DNA of 64,000 bases from Mucilaginibacter sp. OK283. GTDB taxonomy: Bacteria > Bacteroidota > Bacteroidia > Sphingobacteriales > Sphingobacteriaceae. The DNA lies in contig NZ_FODR01000001.1 of assembly GCF_900110415.1 (NCBI RefSeq), forward strand, positions 434,001 through 498,000. The letters run 5' to 3'. A program made the position numbers and the translations under genes. The notes beneath the pieces were generated by a model. That model saw only the letters and a list, made by a program, of their open reading frames with translations, was not told the origin of the DNA and searched no databases. Of this stretch, positions 59,062 to 64,000 are shown in pieces. Each line of letters begins with the position of its first letter. The stretch's first letter is position 1.

Positions 59062-59564
59062 TTCGTCTTTTCTTGTACCGTTCGCCTTCTCCAATACTGG
59101 AGCCGGTGCTCCCGGAAGAAAAGAACGGTATCGTCAAAAGAGTTGTTTTGGCTACCGGCATTGACCGGCGCTATGACCATTTACAGGAAATGATCCTGCG
59201 CAGCTCTGAAGCAGACACACGTCAGGTTGTTTTGCATTTATTAGAACTTCACAGCCGGGTTCAAGGCTTTCGGCCAAATAACCGGAAACCAGCAAGCCAA
59301 TTCCAGTTGCTATATACAATATCTTTTTTCTCGGCGCGGAAGTAGATCAGATGAAACCTATGATCTTTAAAACAGCCTGCGGCTTTAGGCATTTTGTCGC
59401 CTGTCGCTATAAAATGTAACAAAACCGAAAGGATTTGCAACATGCACGAAAGTGATTTTCTGAACGGATACGTTTATTTGCTAACGTTTATACCGTCGTT
59501 ACCATCCCTGGTGGTAATGGGGGATGCATGTTTAAATCACAAATAATCTTTAACCTATCTACTT
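59062..59564. other. Intergenic region after the xdhC remnant
   Basis: No gene can be supported. A 95-codon plus-strand ORF (59058-59345) contains protein-like parts (NGIVKRVVLATGIDRR) but no recognisable family and may be further debris. From 59350 on, the sequence is plain leader DNA of the lipoprotein gene without a clear -7 box. Confidence 0.4.
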
Positions 59565-60068
59565 ATGAAAATTCCTAAACCCGCCTGGATGATATTGCTT
59601 GCTCCACTCATATCAGGCGTTTTAATACTTACCGCGTGTAACTTTAGTAAAGGCACTAAAAAAGATTTCCTTACCGGCCTGTCCTTCAGCTACAATGGCT
59701 TTAGGGTGCGGGATGTATTATTGATAGACCCGGCCAATAAGCGGATGACCGATAATAAGGTACAAATCAATACCCGCATCGCCATCGCAGCATTAGGGAT
59801 AGACAATTATGGGCGTCAGGATGGAAAGGTCTTCCCGGGGATGATGCTTCTGGTGACCAATAAAAAGGGGACACCGATACTTAAAGCCGACGACCTTTTT
59901 GCCGGCGACCAAGGCCATCTGCCGGCGGAAGCTTCCGAACTTCGCGGAGATATCACCATTGCCAAACCAATGGTTGCCGGCGAAACCTACCACGTTAAAG
60001 TTCACATTTGGGACAAGGTTAAAGCCGGCAATGAGTTGAACGCCGAAACAGACCTGGTTGTACAATAA
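59565..60068 (+). CDS. Lipoprotein of unknown function
   Basis: This 167-residue protein has a lipoprotein signal with lipobox LTAC (Cys near residue 26). The mature part is a compact beta-rich domain with FSYNGFRVRDVLLIDPANKR, RIAIAALGIDNYGRQDGKVF and PMVAGETYHVKVHIWDKVKA, resembling a small immunoglobulin-like or C2-like fold by pattern only. I do not recognise the family. It is followed by two tiny membrane-protein genes and then the beta-barrel gene, all on the plus strand. Confidence 0.75.
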   Translation: MKIPKPAWMILLAPLISGVLILTACNFSKGTKKDFLTGLSFSYNGFRVRDVLLIDPANKRMTDNKVQINTRIAIAALGIDNYGRQDGKVFPGMMLLVTNKKGTPILKADDLFAGDQGHLPAEASELRGDITIAKPMVAGETYHVKVHIWDKVKAGNELNAETDLVVQ

Positions 60069-60112
60069 GTTAATATAGCCTTCAAATTTGGTAACCTTTT
60101 AAGTTATTTATC

Positions 60113-60337
60113 ATGGCTGTTCTATTGCCGAGAAAACCAACCCTTATTTGCCTGGTCGTGCTGGGCCCCATTTGCGTGGTGGACGGAATTGTCAAAAAAG
60201 ACGTTCTGGAGATACTGGCAATGTTGGCCGTATTTATATATGCCACAGTAAGCCTTGTGAACGACAGAAGGAAAAAACTGGCCGGTAAAAATTACCGGGA
60301 AGGTAGCAATTCAATAAGTCCACCCCGTAAACCTTAA
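60113..60337 (+). CDS. Small membrane protein, two helices
   Basis: This 74-residue protein has two hydrophobic segments, LICLVVLGPICVVDGIV and ILAMLAVFIYATVSLV, joined by KKDVLE, and a basic hydrophilic tail (NDRRKKLAGKNYREG). The family is not recognised. It starts 44 bp after the lipoprotein gene and ends 11 bp before another tiny membrane protein, so the three are probably co-transcribed. Confidence 0.55.
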   Translation: MAVLLPRKPTLICLVVLGPICVVDGIVKKDVLEILAMLAVFIYATVSLVNDRRKKLAGKNYREGSNSISPPRKP

Positions 60338-60348
60338 TAACTACCGCC

Positions 60349-60504
60349 ATGCCCGATAAAAAATATTGGGGGATAAACGTACCCGGAATTATTACCGCCC
60401 TTGTTGCTGCTGTTTTACTGTCGCTAACACAGCCCGACTGGACCGAACATTTTGTCGCAGCCGGCAGCGTGGCAGCTGTGACTGCTATTCTTCTTATCCT
60501 CTGA
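60349..60504 (+). CDS. Very small membrane protein, possibly frameshifted
   Basis: This 51-residue ORF starts at ATG 60349. It reads MPDKKYWGINVPGIITALVA, then AVLLSLTQPDWTEHFVAAGS, and ends in the middle of a hydrophobic helix (VAAVTAILLIL) with TGA at 60502-60504. In another frame the sequence continues as IAVIIAHWNKKCNKL with a stop at 60549-60551, exactly what a second helix and tail would look like. A single-base change near 60500 may have cut the protein. Confidence that it is a gene is moderate. Confidence 0.45.
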   Translation: MPDKKYWGINVPGIITALVAAVLLSLTQPDWTEHFVAAGSVAAVTAILLIL

Positions 60505-60822
60505 TTGCTGTCATTATTGCCCACTGGAATAAAAAATGTAACAAACTATAATGTATCTGCAACAACCGCGAAAGTTTTTGTTAACCGGCAAACGTTTTTT
60601 TGTAACGGAAATTTGCTTTATCAGTAACCTATCGGCAAATAACCTTAAATCACATCAAACCCAATACCTATGAAACCTGTAAACAATAAAAATTTCACCC
60701 TTATTCCAGCCCTGTCATTTGGCCATTAAGATAACTTATTACAAAGTCAGCATACCGATAAACTTATTGGCTGACCATGGACTAAACCCATCACCTCAAT
60801 GGTGTTCATCAATCAACCTGCA
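60505..60822. other. Intergenic region before the beta-barrel gene
   Basis: This 318-bp stretch holds the possible frameshifted tail of the small protein (to 60551) and a 19-codon ORF at 60670-60729 that shows no sign of being a gene. No clear TAnnTTTG box or terminator is visible. The leader of the barrel gene starts after about 60730. Confidence 0.4.
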
Positions 60823-62517
60823 ATGAAAAAATGCCTATTACTCTTAGTTCTCGTTTATTGCGGGCATTACCGGCTTCATGCCCAGGACCTTGAAAATATC
60901 TCTCGTCAAAAGCCGGTAACGCTGTCGGGTAATATCCAGGCACAGGGTATTTTTTATAATGCAACAGGTATTCCGGATCGCCGCGCCCCTTTTACATACT
61001 ATTTTTCGGGCAACCCAACAATTAGTTTGTATGGCCTGGATGTACCGCTGTCTTTCAGTTTCAGCCAGTCCGACAAATCATTCAGACAGCCGTTTAACCA
61101 GTTCGGAATTAGTCCAACTTATAAATGGGTTACTGTACACGTTGGATATAGGGATATTTCTTTTTCACCTTATACGTTAGGCGGCCATACCATGCTTGGG
61201 GCAGGTTTTGAACTAAACCCGGGCAAGTTGCGGGTTGGTTTTATGTATGGCCGGCTTAACCGGGCAACTACCATTGATACCACAACACAGGCTTTAGTGC
61301 CGTTTTCCTTTTCAAGAAAGGGATACGCCGCTAAACTTGGTTACGGAACCGACCGTAACTTTTTTGAATTGAGTTACCTGAGCGCTAAAGATGATACCAT
61401 TAAACCCAAAGGTATTACCCCTCAGCAAAATTATATAAGCCCGGCCAGAAATGATGTGATGGGTTATACTTCGCGGTTCAGCTTCTTAAAGTACTTCATG
61501 TTTGAAAGCGATGGCGCTTTAAGCGTGTATACCAATGACGTTAATTCACCAATTTCGCTTGATAATGGCGGCACTACCTTATTGAATAAGCTCCGCACCA
61601 CTTTCGGGTTAAATGGTACATCCGAATATTATACCGCCTTTTCGGCTGGGTTGGGTTATAAAAGCCGGAACTACGGCCTCAAACTGAAATACAAACGCGT
61701 TGACCCCGATTTTCAAACCATGGGGGCCTACTATTTCAGTTCGGATTATGAAAACTGGACGGTGAGCCCATCGGCAAATCTTGCCAAAGGTAAAATAAGG
61801 TTTAACGGTAGCCTGGGCTTTCAGCACGACAATATAAAAGATCAGAAACGGGCAACCAACCACCGTATTATCGGAGCGTTTAACGCAGGTATTGATATTA
61901 CCAAATCATTGTCAATAGATGCGGTTTATACCAATTTCTCCGATAATCAAAAAGCCCAAACCGTTTTATTTGCCGATTCGCTTAAGATTGTTCAAACCAC
62001 CCAAACCATTACCGTCATGCCCCGGTACATGATCATCAGTACCGATTTGATACACATGATCTCCGGCTCGTTTACCCGTAACAGTTTAAATGATTATAAC
62101 ACTTTTTACAGCACCGATGCTGTATCGCGCAGCATAAAAACAAATCAATACATGCTGAGCTATAACATCAACTTCACCAAAAGAATGCTGAGTGCCTATG
62201 TCAATATCTCCGACACCAAATTAAGCGGGCAGGGCATGAGCAACAGTTTTAGGTCGGTAACTGCAGGGGCTAACAAGGTTTTTTTTCAGAAACTGCAAAC
62301 TGGTTTAAGCGGCACTTTTACCAGCAGCAAAGCCCTTGGCGGCGAGGATACATTTATCATCAATGGTACCGGCAGCCTGGGATACCGGGTTACCAATAAG
62401 CAGCTGGTATCCTTTAATTTTTTCCTTACCAATAACAAGGCAAAAACTTCAGCGCCGCAGCTGCAACCAAATTTTACAGAAACACGCGGGGAATTAAGTT
62501 ATCTACTAAGCTTTTAA
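60823..62517 (+). CDS. Predicted outer-membrane beta-barrel protein of unknown function
   Basis: The start at 60823 gives 564 residues with a signal peptide (MKKCLLLLVLVYCGHYRLHA); an ATG at 60799 in frame would bury it. The mature protein consists of alternating hydrophobic/polar strands rich in Tyr, Phe, Ser and Gly (for example FFELSYLSAKDD, YGLKLKYKRVDPDF, LSIDAVYTNFSDNQ), ending ETRGELSYLLSF, a C-terminal aromatic residue as expected for a barrel. It is not a TonB-dependent receptor and has no plug. The family is not recognised. The next gene begins 4 bp later, so the two form an operon. Confidence 0.75.
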   Translation: MKKCLLLLVLVYCGHYRLHAQDLENISRQKPVTLSGNIQAQGIFYNATGIPDRRAPFTYYFSGNPTISLYGLDVPLSFSFSQSDKSFRQPFNQFGISPTYKWVTVHVGYRDISFSPYTLGGHTMLGAGFELNPGKLRVGFMYGRLNRATTIDTTTQALVPFSFSRKGYAAKLGYGTDRNFFELSYLSAKDDTIKPKGITPQQNYISPARNDVMGYTSRFSFLKYFMFESDGALSVYTNDVNSPISLDNGGTTLLNKLRTTFGLNGTSEYYTAFSAGLGYKSRNYGLKLKYKRVDPDFQTMGAYYFSSDYENWTVSPSANLAKGKIRFNGSLGFQHDNIKDQKRATNHRIIGAFNAGIDITKSLSIDAVYTNFSDNQKAQTVLFADSLKIVQTTQTITVMPRYMIISTDLIHMISGSFTRNSLNDYNTFYSTDAVSRSIKTNQYMLSYNINFTKRMLSAYVNISDTKLSGQGMSNSFRSVTAGANKVFFQKLQTGLSGTFTSSKALGGEDTFIINGTGSLGYRVTNKQLVSFNFFLTNNKAKTSAPQLQPNFTETRGELSYLLSF

Positions 62518-62521
62518 AAAC

Positions 62522-64000
62522 ATGAAAAAACTACTCTTATTTTTACTTATTTGTGTTGCCTGGCAACCTTTAAAAGCACAGGTCAGCGTATCGATACAGA
62601 TTTTGCCGCCATATCCGCGTAAAATCACCGATTATTCGTCGCAGCCGCAGTTAATGGTAATTGCGGTTACAAACGTATCGTCTAAAAGGCAGCGCATCCA
62701 GCTCAGGGGCACCGTTACAGGGGATAATGGCGTGATACTTGCCGTAAAGCCCAACTATAAAAGCCCCGCTGCCATTGAGCTTGATCCGGGACAAACCCGC
62801 AGCTTTAACGGAAACGATATCAGTAAGTTTTTTGATTACACCCAGGTTAAATACTCCGGCATTACCCGAAGCGATTTCATCAACAAAAATGGATTACCCG
62901 AGGGGAGTTACCGTTTTTGCGTACAGGCTTTTGATTACGATACCAATGCCCCGATAAGCCCCGATGAGCCGGTAGGCTGCAGCAATACATTTATCATAAG
63001 CAGCCTAGAGCCGCCAACCATCATCACACCGATGGAAGATGCGCAGTTATCAGATGCCCCAGGGCAAATCGTATTGATGCAATGGAGCACGCCGCCGGGT
63101 ACGTCGCCTCAAATCATGTCGTCGGTGCGGTATAAACTCAGGATGGTGGAAGTGATAGGTGATAGGAATCCGAGCAATGCGCTGATGTCGGCCACGCAGC
63201 CCTACTTTTTTGAAAAGGAAGTTACAGGCAATTCTTACATTTATAATGCTGCCGATCCGCAGCTTACGCCCGGCCGCCGTTACGCAATGCTGGTAGAAGC
63301 GTTTGACCCCTTTAATAATACCCCCTTTCGTAATAAAGGCCGCAGCGAGGTCAGGTCGTTCATTTACGGCGGGCCACCGATAGTAAAGATAGATACCTTA
63401 AAAGCAAAAGAGGAAGCCAAACAGAAAGCTCAATCGGTACAATACGCTACCAACACCATCAAAGGCAAGCTGTTATGGACGTTTAAAAAAACAGAGCCTC
63501 AATATTTCGGGTCGGCACCCGTCAGTGGTATGTCGGCTGCTATTCCGGTTCCAAGCAATACTAATGGAAAGGCCACGGCGCAGCCAATAGTATTAACCGG
63601 TGCACCTATACCAGGCCTCGCCTCTAGGCCAATATCGGGTTTGAGAACCCCTGTATTTAATGCGCCTAATGTTTTAAATGATTCCAGGATAGCCGCGGCC
63701 GCGCAGGTAGATCCGACCCTGATACCTTATGTGCCGGTACAAACCACAGCCGGATTGGGCGCGGGCGCTGTTATGACTACAACGGGAGGTACCAACCTCT
63801 CTTACAACGAAGACGCGATAGCTGTTGACAGCGCCACAGAACGTTACGCGCTGCCTAATACGGATATCGTCATTAAAGGCCTTGTTGATCCAAACTGGAA
63901 GACGACAAACGGTTTTTCGACCACGACAGCGGCCACACAAGCCACTAATTACACAAGTGACTTTTCGTATCTGGGCATGTATTCGTTCCCGGCAAGTAGT
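62522..64000 (+). CDS. Secreted TANFOR-domain-like protein (partial, 3' end outside window)
   Basis: The frame is open from ATG 62522 to the right edge (493 codons). A signal peptide (MKKLLLFLLICVAWQPLKAQ) is followed by a domain of about 140 residues: SIQILPPYPRKITDYSSQPQ, QRIQLRGTVTGDNGVILAVK, GITRSDFINKNGLPEGSYRF and CVQAFDYDTNAPISPDEPVG, ending CSNTFIISSLEPPTII. This fits my memory of the TANFOR domain of Bacteroidota. Then come fibronectin-like beta segments (VLMQWSTPPGTSPQ) and a Pro/Ala/Gly-rich linker. Such proteins are large and exported; their function is unknown. Confidence 0.75.
   Translation, partial: MKKLLLFLLICVAWQPLKAQVSVSIQILPPYPRKITDYSSQPQLMVIAVTNVSSKRQRIQLRGTVTGDNGVILAVKPNYKSPAAIELDPGQTRSFNGNDISKFFDYTQVKYSGITRSDFINKNGLPEGSYRFCVQAFDYDTNAPISPDEPVGCSNTFIISSLEPPTIITPMEDAQLSDAPGQIVLMQWSTPPGTSPQIMSSVRYKLRMVEVIGDRNPSNALMSATQPYFFEKEVTGNSYIYNAADPQLTPGRRYAMLVEAFDPFNNTPFRNKGRSEVRSFIYGGPPIVKIDTLKAKEEAKQKAQSVQYATNTIKGKLLWTFKKTEPQYFGSAPVSGMSAAIPVPSNTNGKATAQPIVLTGAPIPGLASRPISGLRTPVFNAPNVLNDSRIAAAAQVDPTLIPYVPVQTTAGLGAGAVMTTTGGTNLSYNEDAIAVDSATERYALPNTDIVIKGLVDPNWKTTNGFSTTTAATQATNYTSDFSYLGMYSFPASS

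Noticed and set aside
60670..60729. 19-codon ORF before the beta-barrel gene
   Set aside because: No ribosome-binding or conservation sign visible; too short to support.

Overview
The window looks like a chromosomal segment of a free-living Bacteroidota bacterium, most like the soil Sphingobacteriaceae (Mucilaginibacter/Pedobacter type). This is an inference from several signs: a SusC/SusD pair with an ECF sigma/FecR switch, TAnnTTTG-type -7 promoter boxes, a Bacteroidota-style thi operon, exported glycosidases and a Bacteroidota-type contractile injection system. No rRNA, tRNA, CRISPR array or intact insertion sequence was seen.

Layout. (1) 1-16275, minus strand: a long operon for a phage-tail-like contractile injection system. 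In transcription order it encodes a Pvc16-type cap protein, an unknown protein, a sheath with a large insertion, two gp19-like tube proteins, a 58-residue DUF5908 protein, a LysM adaptor, a VgrG/gp5-like spike, a PAAR tip, a gp25-like wedge, two very large baseplate proteins and a partial unknown protein that runs off the left edge. The ATPase, fibres and cargo are not visible and may lie further left. (2) 16276-17400: an AT-rich gap. (3) 17401-20823, minus: an MBL-fold lipoprotein, then selD and mnmH, which together put selenium into the tRNA wobble uridine. (4) 21138-28412, plus: a TPP riboswitch followed by thiS-thiC-tenI-like-thiE-thiG-thiH-thiF(+rhodanese)-thiD. (5) 28616-43183: a polysaccharide utilisation locus with GH29, GH43, SusD, SusC, FecR and ECF sigma genes, a GH2 gene, and a divergent AraC regulator.

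(6) 43420-45990, plus: Crp/Fnr regulator, NmrA-like protein and pirin. (7) 46096-52342, minus: an eight-gene operon of aldo/keto reductases, three closely related small cupins, an exported flavodoxin, an NTF2-like protein and CMD domains. Next to it are a carboxylesterase gene and a divergent AraC regulator (54283-55179). The operon and the esterase gene are preceded by nearly identical promoter/operator modules with the same internal spacing, so they very probably form one AraC-controlled regulon. (8) 55493-59061, plus: an IorA/IorB-type molybdenum hydroxylase with a c-type cytochrome, followed by a decayed xdhC. (9) 59565-64000, plus: a lipoprotein, two tiny membrane proteins, an outer-membrane beta-barrel candidate and the start of a TANFOR-like secreted protein that runs off the right edge.

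The points most worth follow-up are the injection system (sheath insertion and two unassigned proteins), the duplicated AraC-controlled promoter with its partly exported redox operon, and the barrel/TANFOR-like cassette at the right edge.
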